Source of the DNA: Christensenella sp. UBA7703
GTDB lineage: Bacteria; Bacillota; Clostridia; Christensenellales; CAG-138
Direction: 5' to 3'
Assembly (NCBI GenBank): GCA_002482505.1
Contig: DLGD01000019.1
Coordinates: 46,081 to 110,080, forward strand
DNA length: 64,000 bases
The stretch's first letter is position 1; the number at the start of each line of letters is the position of its first letter. Below the pieces are notes generated by a model that saw only the letters and a program-made list of their open reading frames with translations, ran no database searches and was not told the DNA's origin. Both the position numbers and the translations under genes were made by a program. Positions 1 through 8,461 of the stretch are shown here, one piece after another.

Positions 1-1176
1 GGTTATACAGACCCCTCGCCGATCCAGGCGGAAGCGATCCCCGTCCTGTTGCGCGGGCAGGATATCATCGGTTGCGCGCAAACCGGTAGCGGGAAAACGG
101 CTGCTTTTGCCCTGCCGATCCTTCAGCGGCTGAGTAAAGAGCGAAACAATCAGATTCGAGCGCTGATCTTAACGCCGACGCGCGAGCTTGCCATACAGAT
201 TTATGAGACGTTTCGCTATTTCGGCAGGCGTCTGCGTCTGCACTCCGGCGTAGTGTTCGGCGGTGTTTCGCAAAATCCGCAAGTGGACGCCCTTAGCCGG
301 GGGCTGGATGTGTTGATCGCAACGCCCGGTCGGCTCAACGATCTTATCAATCAGGGGTATATTCACCTGGATCATATTGAGATTTTTGTTTTGGATGAAG
401 CGGATCGGATGCTGGATATGGGCTTTATCCACGATGTCAAAAAAACGATCAACCTCTTGCCGACACAGCGACAAACCATGTTATTCAGCGCGACCATGCC
501 CTCCGAGATCGAGTCTCTTGCGCAGACGCTGTTGAAAAACCCGGCTATGATCAAGGTCGATCCCGTCACGCGTGCGGTGGAAAGCATCGATCAGCGAGTC
601 TATATGATAGACAAGCTGAATAAACCGCTTCTTCTTGCGGAGTTGCTCCGCACGGAGGATATCAAGAATGCGCTCGTGTTCACCAACACCAAACACGGCG
701 CCGACCGCGTGGTACAAAAGCTTTCGCAGGAGGGGTTTGTCGCGCGCGCCATCCACGGAGACAAGGCGCAAAATGCCCGGCAGGACGCGCTCAAGAGTTT
801 TCGCGACGGGCGCGTGCAGATCCTCGTGGCGACAGACATCGCGGCAAGAGGCATCGATATCCCCGAGCTGTCCCACGTGATCAACTACGATCTGCCGGAT
901 GTGGCGGAAACATACATTCACCGAATCGGGCGTACGGGACGCGCAGGGCTTGGCGGTACCGCCATCAGCTTTTGCAATATTGATCATGTGGACAACCTGC
1001 GCTCCATCGAAAAGATGACCGGCTTGAAAATCCCGGTGCGGGAATCGCAATGGCCGATGCAGATCTTCGTAAAGACGGTCAAGCAGCAGCGGCCGCCGCG
1101 CACGGAAAAGCAAGCGCCGCAGGGTAAGCGCTTCTCCGGCCCTGCCAAGCCAAAGCAGAGGAAGCCGGAACGGTAA
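1..1176 (+). CDS. DEAD-box ATP-dependent RNA helicase (5' end missing)
   Basis: ATP-dependent RNA helicase of the DEAD-box superfamily, RhlE/CshA type, which unwinds RNA duplexes in ribosome assembly or mRNA decay. The frame is open from base 1, so the true start lies upstream of the window; 391 residues are visible. Motifs in order are the Q motif (PSPIQ, visible residues 5-9), Walker A AQTGSGKT (26-33), PTRELA, TPGR, DEAD (132-135), SAT (163-165), ATDIAARGID and HRIGRTGR (307-314). Both RecA-like lobes are therefore complete. A short basic, Pro/Lys/Arg-rich tail follows and ends in KPKQRKPER, typical of RNA-binding tails in this group. Only the extreme N-terminus is lost. The exact paralogue (RhlE, CshA or DeaD) cannot be fixed from this fragment. 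Confidence 0.95.
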   Translation, partial: GYTDPSPIQAEAIPVLLRGQDIIGCAQTGSGKTAAFALPILQRLSKERNNQIRALILTPTRELAIQIYETFRYFGRRLRLHSGVVFGGVSQNPQVDALSRGLDVLIATPGRLNDLINQGYIHLDHIEIFVLDEADRMLDMGFIHDVKKTINLLPTQRQTMLFSATMPSEIESLAQTLLKNPAMIKVDPVTRAVESIDQRVYMIDKLNKPLLLAELLRTEDIKNALVFTNTKHGADRVVQKLSQEGFVARAIHGDKAQNARQDALKSFRDGRVQILVATDIAARGIDIPELSHVINYDLPDVAETYIHRIGRTGRAGLGGTAISFCNIDHVDNLRSIEKMTGLKIPVRESQWPMQIFVKTVKQQRPPRTEKQAPQGKRFSGPAKPKQRKPER

Positions 1177-1237
1177 ATGTTTTTTGAAGCAATGCGAGGC
1201 AAAGCTGCATTGCAAGCGAATCCTCTGAAGCGATAGT

Positions 1238-1296
1238 CCAAAGCCAAAGACCACCCGTCTGGGTGGTCTTTGGCTTTGGCGTGCCCGAAAGGATTC
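1238..1296. repeat. perfect hairpin joined to a tRNA-Arg 3'-end relic
   Basis: A perfect 19-bp inverted repeat (1238-1256 and 1261-1279, four-base loop) is followed by bases identical to the 3' end of the tRNA-Arg gene downstream. The 22 bases 1275-1296 equal 1464-1485. After base 1296 the tRNA similarity is lost. It looks like the truncated end of a second tRNA copy with its own hairpin. The hairpin may also terminate the helicase transcript, although no clear T-run follows on the plus strand. Confidence 0.6.
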
Positions 1297-1364
1297 CTCC
1301 TCTTATCCGACCACTGCTCGCTCACACCGCTTGCAGTTTGGTCGGCTGCGCTCCGCCTGTCGCT

Positions 1365-1392
1365 AAAAACGCCGACACTGCGGCGTTTTTTT
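1365..1392. terminator. bidirectional terminator-like hairpin
   Basis: The arms AAAAACGCCG (1365-1374) and CGGCGTTTTT (1381-1390) enclose ACACTG and are followed by more T on the plus strand. It can serve the helicase from the left and the tRNA/radA transcripts from the right. Confidence 0.6.
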
Positions 1393-1421
1393 CACGCGGC
1401 TTCGAATCCTTCTGAACAACA

Positions 1422-1472
1422 CACGCCAAACAGAGAAGCCACCCGATTGGGGTGGCTTCTCTGTTTGGCGTG
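1422..1472. repeat. 23-bp perfect inverted repeat covering the tRNA-Arg 3' end
   Basis: The arms 1422-1444 and 1450-1472 are perfectly complementary around a five-base loop. The right arm includes the last bases of the minus-strand tRNA: CCA, the discriminator, and CAC of the acceptor strand. In the precursor, the mature 3' end could therefore pair with downstream RNA instead of with the acceptor 5' strand. Bases 1402-1427 also resemble a T-arm and CCA end in the opposite orientation. Confidence 0.65.
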
Positions 1473-1542
1473 CCCGAAAGGATTCGAACCTTCGACCCTC
1501 AGAGTCGGAGTCTGATACTCTATCCAGCTGAGCTACGGGCAC
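1466..1542 (-). tRNA. tRNA-Arg (anticodon CCG), CCA encoded
   Basis: Read on the minus strand, this folds as a complete tRNA. The acceptor is GTGCCCG/CGGGCAC, the D-stem GCTC/GAGT, and the anticodon stem TCAGA/TCTGA with loop CTCCGAC, giving anticodon CCG (codon CGG, Arg). The variable loop is GGGTC, and the T-arm GAAGG/CCTTT has loop TTCGAAT. The discriminator is G and CCA is encoded at 1466-1468. It lies downstream of radA on the same strand, with its own promoter in the end of radA. The 3' end sits in a long inverted repeat. Confidence 0.93.
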
Positions 1543-1614
1543 AAACAATATTCGCTTTTCTACCGTGAAAACACGCTCAAAATCGGGCAAAAAACCCGCA
1601 AAGGCGCAGAAGCG

Positions 1615-1643
1615 ATTATACCACAGGTTTCTTTTCGTAGCAA
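1615..1643 (-). promoter_or_regulatory. promoter for tRNA-Arg inside the 3' end of radA
   Basis: On the minus strand, the -35 TTGCTA (1638-1643) and -10 TATAAT (1615-1620) are separated by 17 bases. TGG precedes the -10 (extended -10). The -10 hexamer contains the TAA stop codon of radA (1616-1618). Predicted start is near 1608, about 65 bases before the tRNA. Confidence 0.65.
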
Positions 1644-2968
1644 TAGGCGATCGCCTCGCCAACGGTTGCGACGGGCACGAGCCTTAGGCCTTCAATCTTC
1701 GGCGCTTTGGCAGCCTTTGGCAGCAGCACGGTATCATACCCAAGCCGGACACACTCATTCAGCCGCGTTTCAATCCGGCTCAGCGCGCGCACCTCGCCCG
1801 TCAACCCCACCTCGCCAAGCGCGGCGGTTCGCGGCGGCAACGGCAGATCCATCATCGCCGAAGCCACGCAAAGCGCAACGGCAAGATCGGTACTGCGCTC
1901 GTCGAGTTTGAGTCCGCCGACGACGTTGAGATAGACATCCTTGGTCGAAAGCCGCAGATGCGCCTTTTTCTCCAGCACGGCAAGCAGCAGGCTCAGCCTG
2001 CCTGTATCCACGCCCGCGCTTGTGCGCCGGGGATTACCGAACGCGTTATCGGTGAGCAGCGACTGCACCTCCGCCAAAATCGGACGGCTACCCTCCATCG
2101 CACAGGTGACGCAGCAGCCGGGTGCGGATTCGCCGGAGAGGAAGAGCCGCGAAGGATCGGCAACCTCGCGCATGCCGCCGTCGCCCATCTCAAACACGCC
2201 TACCTCGTTGGTCGAGCCAAAGCGGTTTTTCACCGCGCGCAGGAGGCGAAGGCCTTCATGCCGGTCGCCCTCAAAATAGAGCACGGTGTCCACGATGTGC
2301 TCCAGCACGCGCGGGCCCGCGATGTTTCCGTCCTTGGTGACGTGACCCACGATCAACACGATCACGCCCGTCTCCTTGGCATAGCGCGTGAGCCGCGCGG
2401 TCACGGCGCGCACCTGGCTTACGCTTGCGGGTGCACCCGCGCTCTCGTCCGAGGAGATGGTTTGAATGGAGTCCACGATCAACACACTGCAGCGCGTATT
2501 GGTCGCCTCGTCCATAATTTGATCCAGATCGGTCTCGCAGAGGATGTCGATGTCGTTTTTCATGCCGAGGCGATCCGCGCGCAGCTTGATTTGGGACGCG
2601 CTCTCCTCTCCGGAGACATACAAAACGACGCCCTCACTGGCAAGCGTGTCCGCCGCCTGCAAGAGAAGCGTCGATTTTCCGATGCCCGGATCGCCGCCAA
2701 GCAGCACTACCATGCCGCGAATCAACCCGCCGCCGAGGACGCGATCGAGCTCGCCCATGCCGGCGGAGACGCGCTTTTGCGGCAGAGAAACAACTTTGCT
2801 GAGCTTCTGCGAAACGGCCGCTCCGCCGACGGGCGCGCTCTTCACCTTGACCTGCGCAAACTCGGTCATGGTGTTCCAGCTCTCGCACTGCGGGCACTTG
2901 CCCATCCATTTGGCGGACTCATAGCCGCATTCGCCGCAGATATAGGTGACGCGTTCTTTATTTGCCAT
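1616..2968 (-). CDS. radA: DNA repair protein RadA (Sms)
   Basis: RadA/Sms is a hexameric RecA-like helicase that promotes branch migration in homologous recombination and repair. The 450 residues carry the full family layout. There is an N-terminal C4 zinc finger (C11, C14, C25, C28), Walker A GDPGIGKST (91-99), the RadA-specific KNRFGS motif (246-251), and a C-terminal Lon-protease-like domain from about residue 280. Length is normal for the family. The start is one base after the stop of the upstream anchored protein, which implies translational coupling in a two-gene operon. Its stop codon doubles as part of the downstream tRNA promoter. Confidence 0.97.
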   Translation of the reverse strand: MANKERVTYICGECGYESAKWMGKCPQCESWNTMTEFAQVKVKSAPVGGAAVSQKLSKVVSLPQKRVSAGMGELDRVLGGGLIRGMVVLLGGDPGIGKSTLLLQAADTLASEGVVLYVSGEESASQIKLRADRLGMKNDIDILCETDLDQIMDEATNTRCSVLIVDSIQTISSDESAGAPASVSQVRAVTARLTRYAKETGVIVLIVGHVTKDGNIAGPRVLEHIVDTVLYFEGDRHEGLRLLRAVKNRFGSTNEVGVFEMGDGGMREVADPSRLFLSGESAPGCCVTCAMEGSRPILAEVQSLLTDNAFGNPRRTSAGVDTGRLSLLLAVLEKKAHLRLSTKDVYLNVVGGLKLDERSTDLAVALCVASAMMDLPLPPRTAALGEVGLTGEVRALSRIETRLNECVRLGYDTVLLPKAAKAPKIEGLRLVPVATVGEAIAYCYEKKPVV

Positions 2969-2969
2969 G

Positions 2970-4124
2970 TCAACCGACGACCTTGAGATATTTCCAGAGA
3001 GTTTGCGTGGAATCGCTCATATCCCGCCAGAGGGCATAGCTTCCGCCTGCCATCACAAACTGCGCATTGCTGCCTGTTTCGCTGATAACATAGGTCTTGT
3101 CGTCCGCAAACACATAGGCATAGACGGTTTCGTCGCGGCTGAAGACCACGCAGGTCGGCGTAATATCAAAATCGATCACGCCGGATGCCACGCGTTTTGC
3201 CGCGGCGCCGCCGACGCTGATATACAGATCGCTGCTCGTGTCATGGTTTCCGCTCAGGTAAGCCCAGCGGTCGCCCGCGGATTTCGGATCATGCACAAAG
3301 CTGCCCGCCGCAAAGTCCCAGCGGCTGTTGTCCGCGAGAAGCACGGTGCGAATCAGGCTGCTGCCTGGGCTTTTCGTATCCGCATCCGCAAAGATCACCT
3401 GTCCGCTCTTGATCGAAGGCGCGCTCTCGGCATAGGCGGAGCTTCTCAGCACCGCAAGGGTCAATAGCTCTCCGCTCGTCACGTCGCACACCATCACCTT
3501 TGCGGTGGTGCTTGCCGTGCGCTCCGTCCAAACCGCATAAGGAGATTCCAAAGAGAGTTTCGGAACATCCATCGCAAACTCCGCCATCACGGCGGTTTCA
3601 CCCGTCGTTTTGTCAAGGCGGACAATGCTGCCGCCGCCCGCGCTCTTGCAGTCGGCATACAGGATCACATCCGCGCTCTCCACCGGATAGCGAATCGTGT
3701 CGTTGATCCGCGTAAGCGCGATGTTGACAAACGCGCCGGTCTCTGGATTGAGCCGAACCAGCCGGTCACAAGCGTTCTCGTTTGCGCCCGTGGCAAAAAG
3801 AATCTCGTCTCCAAACACGCTGGGGTCAACCACGGCGGTCGGCAGGCCGTAGCCTTCGCCAAACTGCACGGTCTTGACCTCATTGATCAAAATCGGATTC
3901 AGCGGAGAGACCGTCTGTTTTGCAGGCTCTGCGGCAGGCGCGTTACCAAGGAGCGGCTGCCCGCTTGTGATGCGTGCGTTGATCAGCGGCATCGCGACAA
4001 ACACGACGACCAGCACCAGCGCCGCGAGCACAGCAAGCGCGACGACCAGCTTGATGAGCGGGCCATAGCTCGTCGCGTCCAGATTCATTTTGCGCCTTGG
4101 CGCATATTTTAAGTTTTTACTCAT
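2970..4124 (-). CDS. membrane-anchored propeller-like protein, unknown function
   Basis: Function is not recognised. The 384-residue product starts MSKNLKYAPRRK and has one strong N-terminal transmembrane segment (about residues 22-46). The extracytoplasmic remainder is made of repeating short beta-rich units ending in patterns such as YLSGNHDTSSDLYI and YALWRDMSDS, resembling a six- or seven-bladed propeller (DUF5050-like). The start at 4124 is preceded by AAAGG about 11 bases upstream; the longer frame to 4307 lacks such a site. It is the first gene of a unit with radA, whose start follows by one base. A sensor or scaffold role is only inference. Confidence 0.7.
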   Translation of the reverse strand: MSKNLKYAPRRKMNLDATSYGPLIKLVVALAVLAALVLVVVFVAMPLINARITSGQPLLGNAPAAEPAKQTVSPLNPILINEVKTVQFGEGYGLPTAVVDPSVFGDEILFATGANENACDRLVRLNPETGAFVNIALTRINDTIRYPVESADVILYADCKSAGGGSIVRLDKTTGETAVMAEFAMDVPKLSLESPYAVWTERTASTTAKVMVCDVTSGELLTLAVLRSSAYAESAPSIKSGQVIFADADTKSPGSSLIRTVLLADNSRWDFAAGSFVHDPKSAGDRWAYLSGNHDTSSDLYISVGGAAAKRVASGVIDFDITPTCVVFSRDETVYAYVFADDKTYVISETGSNAQFVMAGGSYALWRDMSDSTQTLWKYLKVVG

Positions 4125-4305
4125 ACGTTTCACGCCTTTCATTTTACCGCAAGCAGCAACCCCGGTCAACGAAAGAAAGCGTGAACGAATGCGATGTTGG
4201 CATAAAACAGATCCTTGCATCACGCTTGTGATTCCTGCTTTTGCGAGACTACAAAATATGGTATCATGATGAGTGAATATACCACATTGGAGAATTGAAT
4301 TTTTC

Positions 4306-6063
4306 ATGGCATACCGCGCGCTCTATCGCCAATATCGCCCCACCCGCTTTGCTGACGTCATCGGGCAGGAGCACATCACCACAACGCTGAAACATCAGGT
4401 GTCGTCGGATCGTCCGGCGCATGCCTATCTGTTCTGCGGCACGCGCGGCACGGGAAAGACCACATCGGCACGCATCCTTGCGCGCGCGGTCAACTGCCTG
4501 AGTCCCGAGGATGGCGAACCCTGCGGCAAATGCGAAGCGTGCCTGATTACCGCTTCCGAGGGTGCATCCGACATCACCGAAATCGACGCCGCGAGCAACA
4601 ACAGCGTCAACGACGTGCGCGACCTCATCGAAAATGCGCAATATGCGCCCTTAAAACTCCGCCGCCGCGTGTTTATCATCGACGAGGTGCACATGCTCTC
4701 CGGCGCCGCGTTCAACGCGCTGCTCAAAACACTGGAAGAACCTCCCGAACACATCCTCTTCATCCTCGCGACCACAGAGCCGCAGAAGCTGCCCGCAACG
4801 ATCATCTCCCGCTGCCAGCGGTTTGATTTTCACAGGCTCTCGATCACCGATATCAATAACACGCTCACGAGCGTGCTCTCCCGCGCGGGTGCGTTTATCG
4901 AAGACGGAGGACTGACCCTGATTGCGCGCGCGGCGCAGGGCGGCATGCGCGACGCGCTGTCGCTAGCCGACCAGTGCCTCGCGTTCTGCGGGGACAACGT
5001 GACCACGAAGAACGTTTACGACGTGCTGGGCAGCATGGAGGATGCGTTTTTATTCGATATGTCCAAGTCGCTTCTCGCCTCCAACGCGCCGGAAACGCTG
5101 CGGATGCTGGACTCCATCATGCAGGCGGGGCGCGATCTTTCCGTATTTGCCGCTGACCTTGCGGCGCATTTTCGCGCGCTGCTTCTCGCCAAAACCTGCG
5201 GCAGATGCGAGGATTTGCTGGACTGCACGGAAGACGCGATGACGCGGTATCTGGAGCAGGCAAAGGGTGCATCGGAAGCGCGGCTGATGCTCGCACTGGA
5301 TCGCCTGATCGCCGCGCAAAACGACATGCGCTATCTGCCCTCTCCGCGCGCACTGCTTGAAAGCGCCTTGGTACACATCTGCCGCCCGGAGGATACGGTT
5401 TCGCTGGCAAATATCGAAGCGCGGCTGGATCGCCTCGAAGCGCAGATGAAGGAAGGGATTCCCGCGCCGATTCCCGCAAGGCAGCAAGCTTCGCCGGAAC
5501 CCGCGAAACAGAGTAAAACAGATACGCCTGCGGCGCACGCCGAAAAAAAGCAAGAGTCGAAACCTGCAAAACAGGAGCAAAACGAAAACGATGCGCCCTG
5601 GACGGACTTAACCCCTCCGCCGGAGGAATGGGTACCGGAAGACGACGATACACTTCCCCCGCAGGAAGAGATCGTCAAAATCGCACCAAAGCCGGAACCC
5701 AAGCCGGAGAAGGTCTCACACACGCCAAAGCCCGCCGCCAAGGCGAGCGGGAGCAACGATGCCGCCGCCATCTGGCGAGAGGCGATTGCAAATATTCCCA
5801 ACATGTTTGTGCAGGCGCTGGCAAGAGAGGCCGTTGCGCTGCATTTTGAGCAAAACGCACTCACCGTCGGCTTCACCGAAGCACAGGAGATGAAGCACAA
5901 GAGCCTCTCCGCGCCGATCAATTTCGAGCCGACGCAGCGCGCCTTGCAGACGATCAAACCCGACGCAAAGCTCGTGATCACCACCACGAAAGCAGCCCCT
6001 GCCAGCGGACAGGCGGAGGAGCTCGCCAAAGCGTTGTTTGGAGACAAACTCACAATACAATAA
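4306..6063 (+). CDS. dnaX: DNA polymerase III subunits gamma/tau
   Basis: DnaX is the ATPase of the clamp-loader complex and organises the replicative polymerase. The 585-residue product shows Walker A GTRGTGKT (45-52), a zinc module (C64, C73, C76, C79), the DEVH Walker B (126-129) and the SRC sensor motif (168-170). A Pro/Glu/Lys-rich linker spans about residues 385-490, and the C-terminal tau-like domain starts near 495. The chosen ATG (MAYRALYRQYRP) is the conserved family start and has GGAGA upstream. It begins the classic dnaX-ybaB-recR operon. No frameshift slippery site for gamma was identified. Confidence 0.97.
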   Translation: MAYRALYRQYRPTRFADVIGQEHITTTLKHQVSSDRPAHAYLFCGTRGTGKTTSARILARAVNCLSPEDGEPCGKCEACLITASEGASDITEIDAASNNSVNDVRDLIENAQYAPLKLRRRVFIIDEVHMLSGAAFNALLKTLEEPPEHILFILATTEPQKLPATIISRCQRFDFHRLSITDINNTLTSVLSRAGAFIEDGGLTLIARAAQGGMRDALSLADQCLAFCGDNVTTKNVYDVLGSMEDAFLFDMSKSLLASNAPETLRMLDSIMQAGRDLSVFAADLAAHFRALLLAKTCGRCEDLLDCTEDAMTRYLEQAKGASEARLMLALDRLIAAQNDMRYLPSPRALLESALVHICRPEDTVSLANIEARLDRLEAQMKEGIPAPIPARQQASPEPAKQSKTDTPAAHAEKKQESKPAKQEQNENDAPWTDLTPPPEEWVPEDDDTLPPQEEIVKIAPKPEPKPEKVSHTPKPAAKASGSNDAAAIWREAIANIPNMFVQALAREAVALHFEQNALTVGFTEAQEMKHKSLSAPINFEPTQRALQTIKPDAKLVITTTKAAPASGQAEELAKALFGDKLTIQ

Positions 6064-6111
6064 CCACAAATAGTGTATCGTACTATAGAGATATTTCAGG
6101 AGGAACTTTTT

Positions 6112-6459
6112 ATGGCAAAAGGCGGATTTCCCGGCGGAATGGGAGGCATGGGCGGCGGCAACATGCAGCAATTGATGATGAAAGCCCAGAAGATGCAGCA
6201 GGACGTTGCCCGCGCACAAGCCGAGCTCAACGAGCGCGAATTCACCGCGAGCAGCGGCGGCGGCATGGTCAGCGTGACCGTGACCGGCAACAAGGACGTG
6301 AAGGCAATCGTCATCAATCCCGCGTGTGTCGATCCCGACGACGTCGAGATGCTGCAAGACCTTGTGCTCTCCGCGGTCAACGAGGCGCTCCGTACGGCGA
6401 CCAAGACTGTTGAGGACGAAATCGGTAAAATCACGGGCGGACTGGGGCTTGGCCTGTAA
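6112..6459 (+). CDS. YbaB/EbfC family nucleoid-associated protein
   Basis: Small DNA-binding nucleoid protein of the YbaB/EbfC (YaaK) family, almost always encoded between dnaX and recR. The 115 residues start with a Gly/Met-rich segment (MAKGGFPGGMGG), followed by the family core with VSVTVTGNKDVKAIVINPA and a helical C-terminus. A perfect AGGAGG at 6098-6103 selects this ATG. recR begins three bases after the stop, so translation is probably coupled. Confidence 0.95.
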   Translation: MAKGGFPGGMGGMGGGNMQQLMMKAQKMQQDVARAQAELNEREFTASSGGGMVSVTVTGNKDVKAIVINPACVDPDDVEMLQDLVLSAVNEALRTATKTVEDEIGKITGGLGLGL

Positions 6460-6461
6460 AT

Positions 6462-7058
6462 ATGCTCACCATTGAACCCATCGTCCGGCTGACAACCCAG
6501 CTTTCGCGCCTGCCCGGAATCGGGCAGAAGAGCGCGCAGCGGCTTGCTTACCATATTCTGGATACTCCGCTGGCGCAGGCGCAGGAACTCGCGGCCGCTA
6601 TTATTGCCGCGCGCGAAAAGGTCACGGATTGCCCGATCTGCGGAACGTATACGGACGTGAGCCCCTGCGGCATTTGCGCGGACACCAACCGCGACGGCAG
6701 CGTGCTCTGCGTGGTTTGCGACGCAAAGGATGTCGTCGCGATGGAACGCACGCGCGAGTTCCACGGAAAATATCACGTGCTGCACGGCGTGCTCTCTCCC
6801 GTGGACGGCGTTGGGCCAAACGACATCCGCATCAATGAGCTGGTCGAGCGCGTCAAGGCGGGCGGAGTGAAAGAGGTCATCCTCGCGACCAATCCGGACG
6901 TGGAAGGCGAAGCGACCGCTTCCTATATTGCGCGGCTGCTCAAACCTATGGGAGTTAACTGCACGCGCATCGCCCACGGTATCCCCATCGGCGGCAATCT
7001 GGAATACACCGACGAGGTCACGCTGGCAAAGGCGATGGAAGGCAGACGGCAACTGTAA
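6462..7058 (+). CDS. recR: recombination mediator protein RecR
   Basis: RecR works with RecO (and RecF) to load RecA on gapped single-stranded DNA. The 198 residues contain the N-terminal helix-hairpin-helix (LPGIGQKSAQRLA, 17-29), the C4 zinc finger (C57, C60, C69, C72) and a Toprim domain with the ATNPDVEGEAT signature. Length matches the family. It is the last gene of the dnaX operon and is followed by a terminator. Confidence 0.97.
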   Translation: MLTIEPIVRLTTQLSRLPGIGQKSAQRLAYHILDTPLAQAQELAAAIIAAREKVTDCPICGTYTDVSPCGICADTNRDGSVLCVVCDAKDVVAMERTREFHGKYHVLHGVLSPVDGVGPNDIRINELVERVKAGGVKEVILATNPDVEGEATASYIARLLKPMGVNCTRIAHGIPIGGNLEYTDEVTLAKAMEGRRQL

Positions 7059-7096
7059 AAACGCCTTTCCCGCTCATTACAAAATAGCACAAAAAT

Positions 7097-7124
7097 GGAG
7101 CTGTCTTCACTGGCAGCTCCTTTT
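7097..7124 (+). terminator. terminator of the dnaX-ybaB-recR operon
   Basis: GGAGCTG (7097-7103) pairs with CAGCTCC (7114-7120) and is followed by TTTT. It stands 39 bases after the recR stop. Confidence 0.8.
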
Positions 7125-7230
7125 GCGTGGCAATTTTATTACTATTTTGGGTTTCAGGCGAGGACGGGACGCGAATAAAGAATCCGGGCGGATTCTCCCT
7201 CGCGTTCAATCTCTTGGCGTTCTGGTAGCA

Positions 7231-7251
7231 CGGGCGGATACTATCCGCCCG
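7231..7251. repeat. dispersed palindrome CGGGCGGATA-C-TATCCGCCCG
   Basis: A perfect 21-base palindrome lies in the recR-mutY gap. The half site GGGCGGATTCTCCC at about 7189-7202 suggests a second, decayed copy. The same core recurs near 21444, 38071, 38186 and 55130. It may also end the mutY transcript. Confidence 0.75.
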
Positions 7252-7308
7252 CGCCAAAAAACACAAATACCAAGCCGCATTCTCGGCGGTATGTTGTTTC
7301 CCTCCATC

Positions 7309-8313
7309 TCACAAACATACCCGAAACGCCGTCGGCAGCGCGTGGGATTCGTCCAATACGATCCAGCCCTCTGGTAAAATGTTTGCCGAAACGTCGGCGG
7401 CGCAGACGCGCATGTGCCATTCGATATGCGTGAAGATGTGTTTGCGTTCATAGAAGCGCAGTTCGCCAACGGGCAGAATACCGTGCTCGCCGAGCCAAAG
7501 CGCGGCTTCGGCATCAGACAATTCCCCCGCAGCTTCCGGCAACTGCCACAATCCCGCGAGAAGTCCGCTTTCAGGCCGCCGAAACCCGATCAACCCGCCA
7601 TCGATCGAAAGCGCAAAGACGGTCTTTCGCTCGATCTTTCGCGCTTTTTTCGCGGAAAGTAGCGGCAGTTCCGCCGTCCTCCCTGCGCGATAGGCCATGC
7701 AGTCCTCCCGCACGGGGCATCCTGCGCACTTTGGCTGCCCGTTTGGCAGGCAAACGGTCGCACCCAGCTCCATCAACGCCGCGTTGAACGCGCCGGGATT
7801 TTGGGCAGGCACGAGCGGCAGCAAAAACGCGCGCACCTCTTTCTTAAACGCAAGATCGCGGATATCCCGCTCCACGTCAAAGAGACGCGCATAGACGCGC
7901 AGCACATTCCCATCTACGGCGGGTACCCGCTCACCAAACGCGATAGAGGCGATTGCCCCCGCGGTGTATTCCCCGATGCCGGGCAGGGTGATCAATTCTT
8001 TATATTGCTGCGGCATCTGCCCGCCGAAACGGGAGATAATTTCACCAGCTGCTTTTTTCAGATTTCTTGCGCGGCTATAGTAGCCCAAACCTTCCCAGAG
8101 CTTGTGCAGGCGGTCGTCGTCTACGTTTGCCAGCGCGTTCACATCCGGAAGCTCACGCAAAAACCGTTCGTAATACGGAATCACGGCGGCAACGCGCGTC
8201 TGTTGCAGCATGATTTCGCTGATCCAGACGGCGTAACCATCCCGCGTCCTGCGCCAGGGCAGATCCCGCGCATTGTGTTGATACCAGTTGAGTAAAGAAG
8301 AAATCCAGTTCAT
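7309..8313 (-). CDS. mutY: A/G-specific adenine glycosylase MutY
   Basis: MutY removes adenine mispaired with 8-oxoguanine in base-excision repair. The 334 residues contain the catalytic Glu in SEIMLQQTR (E33), the helix-hairpin-helix LPGIGEYTAGAI (110-121), catalytic Asp D134 in VDGNVLRV, and a [4Fe-4S] cluster site (C188, C196, C199, C205). The first Cys spacing is seven residues rather than the six of E. coli MutY. A NUDIX-like 8-oxoG-recognition domain fills the C-terminus. There is no Shine-Dalgarno; the -10 hexamer ends seven bases before the ATG, so a leaderless mRNA is predicted. Confidence 0.96.
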   Translation of the reverse strand: MNWISSLLNWYQHNARDLPWRRTRDGYAVWISEIMLQQTRVAAVIPYYERFLRELPDVNALANVDDDRLHKLWEGLGYYSRARNLKKAAGEIISRFGGQMPQQYKELITLPGIGEYTAGAIASIAFGERVPAVDGNVLRVYARLFDVERDIRDLAFKKEVRAFLLPLVPAQNPGAFNAALMELGATVCLPNGQPKCAGCPVREDCMAYRAGRTAELPLLSAKKARKIERKTVFALSIDGGLIGFRRPESGLLAGLWQLPEAAGELSDAEAALWLGEHGILPVGELRFYERKHIFTHIEWHMRVCAADVSANILPEGWIVLDESHALPTAFRVCL

Positions 8314-8328
8314 AACACCAGTATACCA
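8314..8328 (-). promoter_or_regulatory. extended -10 promoter of mutY, predicted leaderless
   Basis: TGGTATACT on the minus strand (8328-8320) is followed by six bases (GGTGTT) and then the mutY ATG. The expected transcription start falls on the A of the ATG. No purine-rich ribosome binding site is present. Confidence 0.55.
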
Positions 8329-8381
8329 TACAAGTTTCCCGCAATTTACGTGAAAAATGCGCGGAGAAAGCGCAAGAATTG

Positions 8382-8390
8382 TGCTATACT
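8382..8390 (+). promoter_or_regulatory. extended -10 promoter for the DUF436 gene
   Basis: TGCTATACT is an extended -10 element on the plus strand, divergent from the mutY promoter about 60 bases away. No strong -35 is visible. The predicted 5' leader is about 65 bases. Confidence 0.45.
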
Positions 8391-8461
8391 GTGTTTTTGA
8401 AGAAGACAGATTCCTGCAAAATTGTAAGGAATTTACACAAAACCACAGAGGTGAAGAAAAA

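Noticed and set aside
1958..2986. 342-codon frame antisense to radA
   Set aside because: Mirror frame of a strongly conserved gene. The composition is His/Arg/Ala-rich and no ribosome binding site is present.
4225..4270. dnaX promoter
   Set aside because: Several weak -10-like strings (TACAAA, TATCAT), but none with a convincing -35 at 16-18 bases.
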